Assembly: GCA_022606425.2 (NCBI GenBank)
Contig: JAHDVF020001336.1
Span: forward strand, 1,488,001-1,552,000
Direction: 5' to 3'
Length of the DNA stretch: 64,000 nucleotides
Origin: Lepidostoma basale
Taxonomy: Eukaryota; Arthropoda; Insecta; Trichoptera; Lepidostomatidae
Shown: piece by piece, positions 11,215 through 22,634 of the stretch
How positions within the stretch are numbered: the stretch's first letter is position 1
How the letters are laid out: each line of letters starts with the position of its first letter
Notes under the pieces: generated by a model
What the model was told of the DNA's origin: nothing
The model's input: the letters and a program-made list of their open reading frames with translations, nothing else
Databases searched by the model: none
Position numbers and translations under genes: made by a program

Positions 11215-11367
11215 CCATTACTTTTGTTGCAGATTCATAATGATTATTTTTTTCATTCTTTGTAACAAAAAAATATTTTTACATACAAATTAAATTATGT
11301 GCTTTTAGCCCCTTAAAACAATCCAACTCTAGCAAGAAGTTCAAAATGTTATCTAATTATATAAAAA
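11215..11367. repeat. possible SINE-C body fragment
   Basis: TTAAAACAATCCAAC and AGCAAGAAGTTC resemble 25985-26015 in the SINE-C copy. Directly followed by a LINE-A 3' tail. The link is tentative. Confidence 0.35.
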
Positions 11368-11451
11368 CTAACTAACTAACCATCACGCCGTCTCCCCGAA
11401 GGGGTAGGCAGAAAGAATGGACTGCCACATTTTTCTTTCCTGACATATTTA
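11368..11451 (-). mobile_element. LINE-A 3' terminus (84 bp)
   Basis: GTTA repeat plus the CCATCACGCCGTCTCC terminus and the CTGCCACA...TTTCCTGACATATT segment. It breaks where the (AAATC)n tail of LINE-B begins, so LINE-B may have inserted here or the two are joined by deletion. Confidence 0.7.
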
Positions 11452-13816
11452 AACAAATCAAATCAAATCAAATCAAATCAGTTTATTTTCTCAAAAGACA
11501 TTACAAACATTTTTTATAGTTTGAGGCATCTATTGAGAACAGGTAAAACATAAGGAATATATAATACCAGGAACGCATGAGAGATGGTTTGACATTAGGA
11601 ATACAAAATACTCTCCAAAGTCAAGAGTATTTGTCTTCTGAATGTACTTTCACGAATATGAAAGACATCGATCTCCGAAGCGATCATGTTCAGCAGTTTG
11701 ATTGCTCTCCCCACCGGCATCACCAGAGGCAGGTTGGTTCTGCATGCTGGGAGATAAAACAGTCTGTGCTGACGCTGTCGAAGATAGCCATCCGGAACAT
11801 AAAGATGGATAGCCTCCAAGATGACGGAGTTCTCAAAGAATCCCCTGATAAGTCTGAAGAAATGGGTAAGTGTGCACCCATCCCTTCTTATCTGTAAACT
11901 ATTGGTCCCCAGCATGCCCAAGAGGAATGCAGTGGGATAAAGCCACGGATAGCTACCAAACTCCCTCATGTAGAGATATCTCAGAAATCTTTTCTGAACC
12001 CTCTCTAACATGAGCGAGTATCTCGCCTCGTGGGGACTCCATATCACCGAGCCACACTCGAGCCGGCTCCGGACCAATGAGTTATACAAAATTCGCAAAA
12101 CATAGGGATTCTTGAAAACTCTACCAGTTCGGAGAATAAATCCCAACATTTTCAGTGCAACTCCACATATTCTCTCGATGTGAGCATGGAAAGTCAGCCT
12201 ACTTTCATAAACGATACCAAGATCCTTTATCGTCGAAACACGCTTAAGTTGCTGGTTATCCATTGTGTATCTGTAATAAACAGTACGCAATGCTCTCGTA
12301 AAAGATAAAATTACACATTTAGAGATATTGAAATAAATTTGATTGGTTTTACTCCAGCGGACGATATTATTTATATCTGACTGGAGATGGAGGCAATCTT
12401 CGGGGCTTTTTATCTCAAGGAATAATTTAAGATCATCTGCAAATAAAAGAAATCGCGAAAATTGTATAACCCTCGCGACATCATTAATGAAGATGGTGAA
12501 GAGGAGTGGACCAAGGTTTGAGCCCTGTGGCACTCCGGAATATACGGGAAAAAGTGCAGATTGAAATATACCGTATGAGGCAAACTGTTTCCTTTCCCTC
12601 AGGTAGCTAATAAAAAATAAAACCAACTTAGAAGAGAAACCAATTTCCGACAGCTTTCGCAGAAGTACATCATGGTTGACGGTATCAAAGGCTTTAGAAA
12701 AGTCATTATAAGAGCAGTCAACCTTGTGACCATTGTCCAAAGCCCTTGTCACATATTCTGTGAAAATCATAAGATTGGTTGAAACCAGTCAGTAGAGCGC
12801 CCCTTCCTGAATCCGTGTTGTTCTGAAATTATGAAGGGTTCAACTCTAGGGAGAATCATTTTATAAATAATAGATTCGAAGAGTTTGGCCGGAGCAGACA
12901 GTATTGCTACAGGTCTGTAGTTTTCAACTGATTCTCTCGGGCCGCTCTTGAAGATGGGACTGATCTTGGAGATTTTCCACAAATCGGGAAAGGTATCAGT
13001 ATTTACTGAGAGGTTGAAAATGAAGTGGAGAGGAGGTACCAAAAATTCAGAGCATCCTTTTAAAAAGAAGATAGGAAGAAAATCAGGGCCAATTGAATGC
13101 GAATTTTTCATGGCTTGAATTGAAATTTTTATGTCTGAGATGTCAATTTGACTGACACCATTGAAGCTATGAGTAGTATCGGCACTCGAATTGGTCACAT
13201 CGTTATGATTTAGCCGCGGGGGAATATTGCTATAGACAGATAGGAAGTGCTTAGCGAATGCATTCGCTATATCGGCACCTCGAACCTCTCTATCCCCATG
13301 CATCATGGTGTTTATCATGCCACCATCTTTGCGTAAGCTTTTGACGTAGTTCCAAAAAGATTTGGGATCGTCCATGAGATTACCCTCAATGGTGCCCACA
13401 TATGTTCGAAAGGCCAATCGGACACTGCGAACCACCATCGAGCGGTAGTGACTGAATTGTTCATACTCACCACGAGAGCCAGTAGCTTTCCACTTCTTAT
13501 GATGAGCATGCTTCATCCTTATATTTCGTATGATATCCTCAGTAAACCACTTAGGATATCTCCGTCCACCATTGCTAATGTGTTTCCTGGGGAAGCACAA
13601 ATCAAAAATGTTATATAAAATACGGTAAAAGTATTGTAAGGCTTCATTTACGGTACTCAAGTTGTATAAGCTACTCCAATCAATCTGAGTCATTAAATGA
13701 TAAAGTTTGTCAAAGTTTCCTCGCCCAAAATTCCAACCGCGGAAGGTGCTGGCATCATGTTTGGGTACTCTAGTGACCCCCGAGACCATCTTACCGTCAC
13801 ACATAAACTCCAGCGA
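11452..13816 (-). mobile_element. LINE-B, Jockey/CR1-type, 5'-truncated
   Basis: Minus-strand element with, in order, an inter-domain linker, a full set of RT motifs and a long C-terminal region. It ends in a pentanucleotide (AAATC)n tail on the plus strand (11455-11480, i.e. GATTT repeats). The endonuclease domain is absent. The upstream end joins a LINE-A piece near 13817. Relatives truncated to the 3' end lie at 45310-45835, and more distant ones at 19955, 40017 and 54840. Confidence 0.85.
11595..12770 (-). pseudogene. LINE-B reverse transcriptase, C-terminal 391 residues
   Basis: Encodes the catalytic half of a LINE reverse transcriptase, which copies element RNA at the target site. Motif A is YNDFSKAFDTVNHD (aspartate near residue 23), motif B is SGVPQGSNLGPLLF (residues 78-91) and the catalytic box is FADD (110-113). 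The thumb contains DLGI and a long tail rich in Arg and Leu follows. No RNase H motif is visible. The open frame begins only at an internal Met because a frameshift near 12770-12800 separates it from the upstream frame. The family is best placed with Jockey or CR1; FADD and PQGSNLGP fit both. It is a relic. Confidence 0.85.
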
Positions 13817-13837
13817 TTTCTCTCGTTTCCTCAACAT
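12767..13837 (-). pseudogene. LINE-B linker and RT fingers, 356 residues
   Basis: Frame upstream of the 391-residue RT piece and overlapping it by a few bases. The first ~230 residues are the endonuclease-RT linker with PKWFTEDIIRNIRMKH and DDPKSFWNYVKSLRK. They are followed by RT fingers motifs KISPIFKSGPRESVENYRPV and EQHGFRKGRST. The protein should continue into the RT palm, but the frame is lost right after RKGRST. The first few residues (from 13837 to about 13817) lie in joined LINE-A sequence, so the Met is not the original start. Endonuclease is missing. Confidence 0.8.
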
Positions 13838-14425
13838 TCATACATTGTGTCATGCACGCGCGTCGATTTCTCTGACTCCTCACATGGCCGACATTCAATA
13901 TTTGATTTATTTGATCGTGCTACGTTTTCCTCGGTCTTCCTCTATTTCTGGTTCCATTTACATCATTGACATATAATTTTTTTATCATTCTTTCTTCATC
14001 CATCCTTTCCATATGTCCAAACCATCTTAATGATCCTTTCATTATTTTGTTCATGACACCATCATTCGCACCGCATTCACTTCTTATATTTTCATTCGAC
14101 ACTCTATCATACACAGAGTATCCAGACATTCGTCTAAGAGATTTCATTTCTACTGCATTTATTCTACTTTCATTCTTCTTTTGCCAGTTCCATGCTTCGC
14201 TTCCATACATAAGGGTCGTAGAAGAACACCATTGTGCACTGCCATTTTAGCTTTTTTGGATAGGTTTTTGTTTGCGATGACAACTTTAAGTGCACCATTC
14301 AATTTGTTGCCTGCCCCAACCCCTCTTTCAATATCCCTCTCCACTCGCCCATATCTTGTAAACATTCTACCTAAATACACGAACTCAACTACTTGCTCCA
14401 AATTTTCACCATTCACGCTAATGTA
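13817..14425 (-). mobile_element. LINE-A internal 3' region, tail missing
   Basis: Codes for VNGENLEQVVEFVYLGRMF, MYGSEAWNWQKKNESRINAV, LRWFGHMERMDEERM and GRPRKT in two frames (14159-14416 and 13920-14210), about 95% like the copy at 2676. Its last ~120 bases and tail are replaced by LINE-B. Confidence 0.75.
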
Positions 14426-14539
14426 TTTATAATATATTTATAAATACACTGGTGAATGGCTTCTGTGTCCCGAAACATGTTTGTAATTAAATTTTATTTT
14501 CTTCTTCATCTTCTGATTAGATCTTGCGATTTGTTTATG

Positions 14540-14710
14540 CATGCAATCAACTTTCTTCCTGTGATGAAGACGACCAGCCTTCTCTCCATTTCTTTGGTGG
14601 TCGTCCTATTGGTCGACGGCTCTCTGGAGTCTCGTGCATCACGATCTTAGGAATTCTTTCTGGGTCCATTCTCTCTATGTGGTCAACGTTTATTCATTTT
14701 AAGCCAAGCA
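14540..14710 (-). mobile_element. LINE-K tail fragment
   Basis: Minus-strand GRP.R.W-type tail in broken frames (CCTTCTCTCCATTTCTTTGG then GGTCGTCC). Similar short pieces occur at 26340, 34700 and 48180. Confidence 0.4.
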
Positions 14711-14769
14711 TACAATGAGAGAGGTAGACACAGATACAATGTTATATTAATTAGTTATTATGTATGGTA

Positions 14770-15245
14770 TGTATGTATGGATGTATGGAATGGAAGTGAA
14801 GCATGGAACTGGCAAAAGAAGGATGAAAGTAGAATAAATGCAGTAGAAATGAGATCTCTAAGACGAATGTGTGGCAAATCTGTATATGATAGAGTGACAA
14901 ATTCAAGTATAAGAAGTGAATGTGATGCGAATGAAAGTGTTATGAACAAAATAAGGAAAGGGTCATTAAGATGGTTTGGACACATGTAAAGAATGAGTGA
15001 AGACAGAATGGTAAAGAAGGTATATGTTAACCGCGTGAACGGAGCTAGAAATAGAGGAAGGCCGAGGAAAACGTGGCACGATCAAATGTCGGACACGTGA
15101 GGAGTCGGAGAAATCGACGTGCGTGCATGACAAGATGTATGAATGTAGAGGAAGCGAGAGAATTATGTCAGGACAGAACAGTGTGGCGTTCCATTCTTTC
15201 TGCCTACCCCTCCGGGGAGACGGCGTGATGGTTAGTTAGTTAGTT
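14770..15245 (+). mobile_element. LINE-A 3' end with (GTTA)n tail
   Basis: Plus-strand copy: GSEAWNWQKKDESRINAVEM, LRRMCGKSVYDRV, MNKIRKGSLRWFGHM, then a stop and frame changes. A 17-base-class deletion removes part of the DQINQIL region. Ends SAYPSGETA, stop, GTTAGTTAGTTAGTTTG. Confidence 0.75.
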
Positions 15246-15379
15246 TGTTATAAATTGTGTGTAACATTATTGTGAACTGTCTGAGCTGCAAATATATCCA
15301 GCCGCAGTTCGAGATCATTTTGTTTTACTGCAAATGAAGCTAGCCGCTCTATACTTACTTACTTCCTACGGCCATACAA

Positions 15380-15680
15380 CTCTTCTCCTCAACTCAACTC
15401 TTCAACTCAAGCTCCTCGATCCTGCGCCTTTTGCTCCCAGCAGTCCGATTTGCCCAACCTAGCCAGATCAGCCAGAACATTGTCCTTTAGGCGCTGTCTA
15501 GGCCTTCCTAGATGTCTTACTCCAGTTGGTCTAGACGCGTACAGGGTCTTAATTGCTCTGGTCTCTTCGGCTCGGCATACGTGCCCAATCCATGTTAGGT
15601 GACCGGCTCTCACGGTGCTCGTTATAAAGGGCTGCTGGGTTATTGCTTGGTTGGTCCTATGCCTCCAAGTTCCCTCTGGT
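15380..15680 (-). mobile_element. LINE-H tail fragment
   Basis: Minus-strand frame 15407-15613: MRAGHLTWIGHVCRAEETRA then LGRPRQRLKDNVLADL and CWEQKAQDRGA. This is the W.GH..R ... GRP...W/L.D ... W...AQDR arrangement common to these LINE tails, distinct in sequence from the others. Confidence 0.65.
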
Positions 15681-15699
15681 TATACTCTAGCCCATAGAT

Positions 15700-16876
15700 G
15701 GGCAACCGCCGGCCCTGATTCATCTCGGCGAAGTTAAAGAGAAATACAATTATAGTTTAAATAATGCAGATGACACGGGCGCTTGCAGTGATTCGGCGAA
15801 ACTGGTATACGCCCCGAAGGAAAATCACAGTTTGACAAAGTTGTTTGACGGATTTTTATAAATTATATTTGGTGGAAGAAAAATATACAAATGTACGTAC
15901 ATTTGCAAGAAAAATCATTTGTCTTTTTGGCAGCACATATACACGTGAACAGTTTTTTTCGAGGATGAAACACAATAAATCAAAAATTCGTACGAGGATA
16001 ACACATGAAAATCTCGAATATTACGTACCAACGTAATTCAAGTACAAGGCCAATCTTCACACTAAATTTTGTAATCAGTATGTAATATCATGTCGTTCAT
16101 TATATAAATAAAAAAATACAAAAGAAGTAGCAACGTGTTTTATTTTATTTAATATTACCTTATTATGATTAATAATTTGGTCCGGCCCTTGACAGGGAGA
16201 CAGAATGATAATTTGGCCCCAGACCTAGGTCTATACTTCGGCCGTTTAGAACTGAGTCTTGAGGCCATAAATGTCAATAGAGATAGGAATGGGACCGTTT
16301 TTTCATCGATCGATATACGATACAATCGACTATAATGATTTTATAATGATCTGTACGTTATGATATGTACGATGAGTCACTAATGATTGGTCTTTACCAA
16401 ATGCAATTGCAGTGCGTGTTTTTTGCTATAGATGTGTTTACTGCAATTAAATAAATATATTCGTGTGTGTTTTATAGTCGCTTTATGGAGGTTAAAAAAA
16501 ACAATTGAAGTGTGTCAAATCAAAATTATTATTCCTAATAAAACTCGGTATGATAGTAAACTTCTCGAGATATTCTCCAGTATTAATCCATTTTTGAACT
16601 TTGAGAAGCTTTGAGATGTCATCTATCGCACGCCAGCCGCCATTGCTCTCGGGTGTACGTACATCTTCATATTATAATCTCAATATTCAGAAAATTCTCC
16701 ACAGCGCAAAGCCTCAGGCAAATGAATTCATGTTACTTGGAGAGATTTCAACGTTCCGTATAATTAAAACCGATGTTATTGTTTCCTTGTCTAACTTCAA
16801 CAGTTCTGCATTTTGATGTCTATATCAAACTTAAGAGTCATCCACAGACTACTATCAGATTTCACAAGTTTGTTTT
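15700..16876. other. no recognised gene
   Basis: AT-rich. Frames of 60-71 residues (15845, 16432, 16601) show no motif and no repeat partner. Confidence 0.4.
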
Positions 16877-17100
16877 ATTAAAATGCTACAATTTTAGATA
16901 ATGTTATCTTTAAAATGCTAAAATTTTAGATAATGTTATCATTAAAATGCTACAATTTTAGATAATGTTATCATTAAAATGCTACAATTTTAAATAATGT
17001 TATCATTAAAATGCTAAAATTTTAGATAACGTTATCATTAAAATGCTACAATTTTAGATAATGTTATCATTAAAATGCTATAATACAATTTTAGATAATG
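16877..17100. repeat. 32-bp minisatellite, about 7 copies
   Basis: Tandem units ATTAAAATGCTACAATTTTA plus GATAATGTTATC, with few substitutions between units and one small insertion near the right end. Confidence 0.9.
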
Positions 17101-17254
17101 CATGGGATCCCTATATTAAATATTAAATTATTTAAAAAAATAACACTTTTAATTTAAATTTATTGGTAGAACAAGCTTTCACCAAACATACTATTTTTTC
17201 AATGAGATGGCCAACCATTGTATTGAAATTGACCATAGTTTTTGATAAAAATGA

Positions 17255-17665
17255 CACAATATTCTTCTTCTTTCTGTGTCCTGTCAGGTCTCCCTAACGT
17301 TGACTATCACCCTTGAGTAGGCCTGCCTGTCCTGGGCAGCTCGGAACAGCTCCTCCACGGTCAATCTTACCCTTTAAGATCAGATGTAACAGTGCGTATT
17401 TTTCGCCTCTCAGAACATGGCCCAAGTAGGACACCTTACGGACTTTGATGTTGGTCAGCAACTCTCTGTCAACTCTGGCTCTATGGAGAACGTTTGTGTT
17501 GCTGACCATGTCAGTCCAGAAGATGCGTAACATCCTTCGGTGTATCCACATATCAAAGTTCTCTAATCGGTTCATAATATTGACTTTAAGGGTCCATGAC
17601 TCCACCCCGTATAACAGCACTGACCAAACATAGCATCTGACAATATTCCTACACGTAATTAACAA
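17255..17665 (-). mobile_element. LINE-C relative, 3' end
   Basis: Minus-strand frame 17294-17731 includes VRCYVWSVLLYGVESWTLKV, MNRLENFDMWIHRRMLRIFW, VSYLGHVLRGEKYALL. It is clearly diverged from the other LINE-C copies. The upstream ~25 codons (17665-17731) do not look LINE-derived. Confidence 0.7.
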
Positions 17666-17841
17666 TAGCAATAAATTAAACAAACTTGAAACTTTAGAAA
17701 ACCTCAAGTCGGTGAAATTGGGTGCAAGCATAATAAATAATCAGATTCCTCCTTTTATTCCTTTCTTCTTAAATACTTTGTCTACTTTTAGTCTCCCAAG
17801 CTCCCATTCCCAATCATATGCAAATTAATCATATATTAATA

Positions 17842-18255
17842 TCTACCGCGGACGTTATTGGTAAACTCCAGGTGTTTATAAATAGGTGCCTTCGCTCAAT
17901 ATTCAAAATCTATTGGCCCCAAACAGTGTCAAATGCCGTTTTCTGGACCATGGCGGGCGAAAAGCCAATTAAAGAACAAGTCGCTAGACGCAAATGGCAG
18001 TGGATCGGTCACATTTTGAGACGGAACCCAGCCTGCATCGCTCAGGGTGCACTAGACTGGTCCCCTATGGGGGGAAAGAGAAAGCGAGGCAGACCTAGAG
18101 CCACCTGGAGTAGAACCCTGCAGGACGAGGTTAAGGGAGCAGGCCTCACTTGGGATGATGTTAGGCATCTGGCATGCGATAGAGTCGGGTGGAGAAGATT
18201 CCTTGAGGCCCTATGTACCACGGATGTGACAGGACAAAAAGAAGAAAGAAGAATA
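17842..18255 (+). mobile_element. LINE-D 3' end
   Basis: Frame 17818-18360 contains LQVFINRCLRSIFKIYWPQT, EQVARRKWQWIGHILRRNP, ALDWSPMGGKRKRGRPRATW and CDRVGWRRFLEALC, a LINE post-RT tail open over its whole length. It ends in an AAGAAG tail. The remaining codons of the frame are AT-rich flank. A second copy lies at 37945-38690. Confidence 0.75.
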
Positions 18256-18483
18256 TCTGTATTAAATATGTCTTTTCAAATGTCTGTTTATCCAAATTAC
18301 AATTTTATATTATCATTTAATTATTATGTATTATTATTGTTAATTGTTGAATATTATTAATTAGTCCTTACTAATAAAAAAAAATTATGAGCACTTACAG
18401 TTGTTAGTCCAGGTTAATTTTTTTAATTTAAATGTATTGTTCCTTTGTATTGTATCGATTTTTAAATGCGTTTTTTATTAGTC

Positions 18484-19277
18484 TTAACCGTCGCGTTGCC
18501 ATGTGGTCAATTGAGTTTCCACTGCCAATTTAAAGTTGATTTTCTTAAAACCTATGAACCCTAATATTATAAAAAAAATTGTAATCCTCCATTGAAGTGT
18601 TCTCAATATTTCGTAATAAAAAAAAAGCAAAAAATTACTTCCTTCATCCCAAAAAAAAATATTTTCTAAGACTGCCCTCACCTTCATTCGTGTTAAGGTA
18701 GAATTTGTTTTGCTAATATTTACAACTTTATCAAAAGTGACCAATACTTACTCGCTGTTTTGAACGTATTATAAATTATATCTTTGGCTTTTTCAATAGG
18801 TACGTAATAATACCGACTGTTGATGGAAACGCAGAACGCAACTTAATAATATCAGAACTGTGAAAATATTAACACTTTACCAAAAGGGACAAATATTAAT
18901 ACGTACTCGTTGTCTTGAACGTACTATACATTTTGCCTAGGTGCCTTTATCATGCGTAAAATCTCGTAATGTCTCGCCTCGCGGGCTGCGGCGCGCAGAC
19001 AAGTTTATACCTGATTTCTAGTCGATCGTATGCTGTGACGCATTCCATATCAGAAATCGCATGGTTCCAGAAAAAAATTAATAATGATATGTTTTTCAAA
19101 TAATCCATGTATGTTATAGATATCGATCTATTCCTAATGAAATTCCCTACAAGATGACATAAATTAAATTTTGATTCATCTAGTCATATGCTTGATATTT
19201 AGATAAAGTTAGCGGTAAACTGAACTTACCACATGGGAGCAAGCGTTTTGTTTTGAACACGGTACGTTAAGGGTTAA
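18484..19277 (-). mobile_element. TTAA-flanked non-autonomous DNA transposon, copy 2
   Basis: Reverse complement of 1145-1926 over its full length (794 against 782 bp), TTAA at both ends, with scattered substitutions and small indels. The 86-residue minus frame inside has an equivalent in copy 1 only with stops, so I do not call it a gene. Confidence 0.8.
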
Positions 19278-19396
19278 ACAAGTCGTGATTTTTAATATTT
19301 GGTGGTTTATTAACAAGTTTCATATATCAATTTAAAAAAATATGTACATTTAAAAAATATATTTTCTATTATACATTTATTCGGCTTCCACTTGTG

Positions 19397-19446
19397 TTTA
19401 ACCTCGACCGGTTTCGGCAGCTTGCTGCCATCTTCTGGTACCTAAA
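19397..19446 (-). ncRNA. hammerhead-ribozyme-like motif (family 1)
   Basis: Minus strand: CAGAAGA, extra T, perfect GGCAGC/GCTGCC hairpin with AA loop, then GAAAC-CG-GTC. Helix I is one C-G pair, a four-by-four internal loop and TTTA/TAAA. The box has A for the usual U at position 4. Confidence 0.45.
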
Positions 19447-19589
19447 TCAAAATTTATTTAGTTTATATACTATTGTAGATGCTAGAGGTGGGGGTTAATT
19501 TTTTTACTGATTCTAAATTATATTATACATATTTTTTTATTGTATAGTTAACAAGTCTTTTAATTTGTATCATTAGTTGTTTGTAACAC

Positions 19590-19627
19590 CTGATGATGCC
19601 AAGATCGGTTGACGAAACAGCTTTCTC
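19590..19627 (+). ncRNA. hammerhead-ribozyme-like motif (family 2)
   Basis: Canonical CTGATGA, extra T, imperfect GCCAAG/GTTGAC hairpin with ATCG loop, GAAAC. The cleavage triplet is lost (TTC in place of GTC). Relatives at 37696 and 42219. Confidence 0.35.
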
Positions 19628-19954
19628 GACATTCTCAAAAAGTATATAATAAAAAAATGTGATATTATGACAGTGTTGTAATTTTAACAGTTAATAATGT
19701 TGAATATCATAGTGTTTCGGCCAAAACAATAGACTATTTACATATTAAATTTGAATGTTCTATTCTAACATGCAGAACCATATTTTCTCTGGTGATGCCA
19801 ATAAAGATAGCAGTCCAACTGATCACTTTGGAAATCAATATATAATGTAATAAATATTAATGAGACCATTTTAAAGAATCAAGTACCACAAATTTTTTAG
19901 AGCATTCAGTCTCATTAGTGTTCCTGGTATATGTGTTCCTCGTTTATGTGTTCC

Positions 19955-20395
19955 TGGTTTCATTTATTTATTTTAAACATATCTAAAGCATTACATATTT
20001 TTTTCCAATGCACTAAAGATACAAGTTAGAGATACACAATAATAAGTAAAACATAATAGATTAATAAAAAGAGCGAGAAACATAAGATGCATGACAAATT
20101 AACGAAATAAATATACCAAACAATTATAACAAAGAAAGTACTTCCCTCAGATGAGCCAAACTATCACAAAATACGTCAAACTCCGAGGTGATTCAATTAA
20201 GCAAAGATATTGCTCTACCTACCGGCATAACCATTGGCAGGTTAGTTCTTCATCGTGGGAGATATAACAATCTATGGCCCCTTTGTCGAAGATAACAATC
20301 AGGGACGAACAGACCTATATCACTCAGGATTTCCGAGTTGTGTATACAACTGCCTATGAGTCGAAAGAAATTTTATAAAAGGTTTATGGGTTGAC
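19955..20395 (-). mobile_element. LINE-B relative, 3' fragment
   Basis: Minus-strand 3' end similar to 40017-40450 (CGGCATAACCATTGGCAGGTT, TGGGAGATATAACA). Corresponds to the end of the LINE-B protein (LPACR/NLPMVMPVGRA-like), with frames broken. Confidence 0.55.
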
Positions 20396-21050
20396 TGTAT
20401 CGTTTCAAATTATACATCTGATTAGATCATCCAATTTGATTGATTACATTCAAAAGTAATTAACCTAAAAATATGATACTTTTTGCTTTTCTGTTCCTTA
20501 TCCACGTATTGGTCACAGTAAAATTGTTCCCACGAAAAGTTAATCTTTCATATTTGTTTCACCACAACAGACCAAAATAGAGGTTATCTACATATAACGT
20601 CATAACACTAAAATTTTATTAAAACCTTTCTATTGCATATTCAAGATCGGAAGGATTCGTCGATCTCTTGTCCGTAGCCTAAAATTAAGTTATACAATTT
20701 GAAAACAGAACGAATGTGGTATCTGCATTTATTTATTATAATGTTTGTAATAAATTATAATAAGTAGGTACTTGGTATGTAAATGCCCCACTTTTTATTC
20801 CAGAAACATGCAGAGGGGTGTAATGCAATCTTCTTGGCGATTCTCGTAGCGAAATGAAAGATCTTTGATTTTATGGATAAGAATTACTGGCTTTGTTACC
20901 CGATGGCGTCAGGAATGTTAATTTTAACGTAACATTAAAAAATCACGTTTCTTAATACGTATTACTTTCTATTCGAAGAATTTAGTTGGGTTGAGCGACC
21001 TTTGGAAAATTACGCCATGTTCTCACCTCTAAAATAACACAATGCCTCAA
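20396..21050. other. no recognised gene
   Basis: AT-rich noncoding; no motif or repeat partner recognised. Confidence 0.4.
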
Positions 21051-21475
21051 GACTAAAGTCTTCAAGCAGTGCGTCTTGCCAGTCATGACGTACGGAGCCG
21101 AGACGTGGACACTGACAAAAGGTCTAATCTACAGATTCAAGGTCGCCATGGAAAGAGCCATGCTTGGAATAACCTTGAGGGACAGATTTAGAAACGAATT
21201 TATTCGTCAACAAACCAAGGTGACTGGGGTGGCTCTGAGGATGGGCTGGCCATATCCGACGGAGAACCGACGGCCGATGGGGGAGGCGGGTTCTGGAGTG
21301 GAAACCGCGTACAGGATTCCGTAGAGTTGGACGTCCCACTGCCCGCTGGACCGACGATCTGAAGAGGTTTGCTGGACATGGAATGATGGGAGCGGCAATG
21401 GATAGGGGGCGGTGGCGTGCTTTGGGAGAGGCCTACATTCAGCATGTGGATGACAGACGGCTGATGATGATGATT
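21051..21475 (+). mobile_element. LINE-E 3' end
   Basis: MPVMTYGAETWTL, VAMERAMLGITLRDRFRNEF, QQTKVT, then after frameshifts VGRPTARWTDDLKRFAG and AYIQHVDDRR. Ends with a (GAT)n tail at 21461-21474. RT upstream absent. Confidence 0.7.
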
Positions 21476-21499
21476 AATTTCTATTATTAATCGTCAACA

Positions 21500-21660
21500 T
21501 TATCATCAGCCTGTTTCCTCCACTCCTGAACGTAGGCCTGCTCCATCTGCTTCCGTGTCTCTCGATCCTGGGCAGCAGGCATCCATGTCGAACCGGCGGT
21601 CTCTTCAAAGCCGTTCCTCCGTCGAAGTTAAGGACGTCCTAGGACACCAGTAGAAGAGGC
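21500..21660 (-). mobile_element. LINE-E-like 3' fragment
   Basis: Minus strand; CATCAGCCTGTTTCCTCCAC is the complement of an AYVQ.WRKQADD-type LINE terminus. Confidence 0.4.
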
Positions 21661-21789
21661 ATATTGTGGGTCTATCATCAGATCAAGTAGAATAATAATT
21701 TGGTTTATTCTAAAAAACAGTTTTTTTTTTATTTCTCTTTCCCATGAAATCTTGTTTACAATTCAAACACTTTAAACTTGTGTTATAGT

Positions 21790-22255
21790 TTTCCTATACC
21801 GACCCTTATATATGGAAACGAAGCATGGAACTGGCAAAATAAGGATGAAAGTAGAATAAATGCGGTAAAAATGAGATCTCTTAGACGAATGTGTGAACGA
21901 GAATTTCAAATGTTGATATAAGAAAGGAGTGTAGAACGGAAGAAAGTATTATGAACAAAATTCTGAAAGGATCGCTTCGTTGGTTCGGACATGTGGAGCG
22001 CATGGATGGAAAAAAATGGTCAAGAATGTATGCGTTAACGATGTTAATAGAGAACGGAGTCGAGGTAGACCGAATAAAATATGGCATGATCAAATTAATC
22101 AAATTTTAAAGGTAGGTCATGTTAGAAGTCCGAGGAATCGACGTGCGGTATGACTCGTTGAATGAATGTGGAGGAATCTAGAGAGATGTGTCAGGATAGA
22201 GTGGTGTGGCGGTCCATTCTCTCTGCCTAACCCTGCGGAGAAGCGGCCTGATTCG
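21790..22255 (+). mobile_element. LINE-A subfamily 3' end, decayed
   Basis: Plus-strand: GNEAWNWQNKDESRINAV, LRWFGHVERMDG, RSRGRPNKIWHDQIN, CQDRVVWRSILSA in several frames. More stops than neighbouring copies, so probably older. Confidence 0.65.
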
Positions 22256-22634
22256 CCTTCAATTACTTACATTCGTTAAATGGGGTTTATAAATAGTTTT
22301 CTTAATCTAAAAATATAATGGGAAATATTTAAGTCAGTATTGTATAAAATGCTAGTTAACTCCCCAAGTATATTGGATATATTTAATGAAAGTGGCAAGA
22401 ATTCTTAGCCGACTTCAGTCACACTGTAATAGTTATTACATGTAATAGTATTACCCCAAGTCTTAAAAGTTTTTGTAAGTCGATTTCCTTATTGTACTAT
22501 TCATAGAAAGTTATTAATTAATGTTTCATAATTGTAAGTGCTCACCTTTCAGTATTCATACAATTGGGTTTATTTATTACTAGCGGACAATAGATAATTC
22601 GCTATTGCTATATTCGAGTATATACGTCCAGAAT
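22256..22634. other. no recognised gene
   Basis: AT-rich noncoding flank between two LINE-A pieces. Confidence 0.4.

Noticed and set aside
16877..17100. CRISPR-like array
   Set aside because: Head-to-tail repeats without unique spacers in a eukaryotic context; it is a minisatellite.
18484..18744. 86-residue protein on the minus strand in the TTAA element
   Set aside because: The equivalent region of the other copy is not open, and no transposase motif is present.
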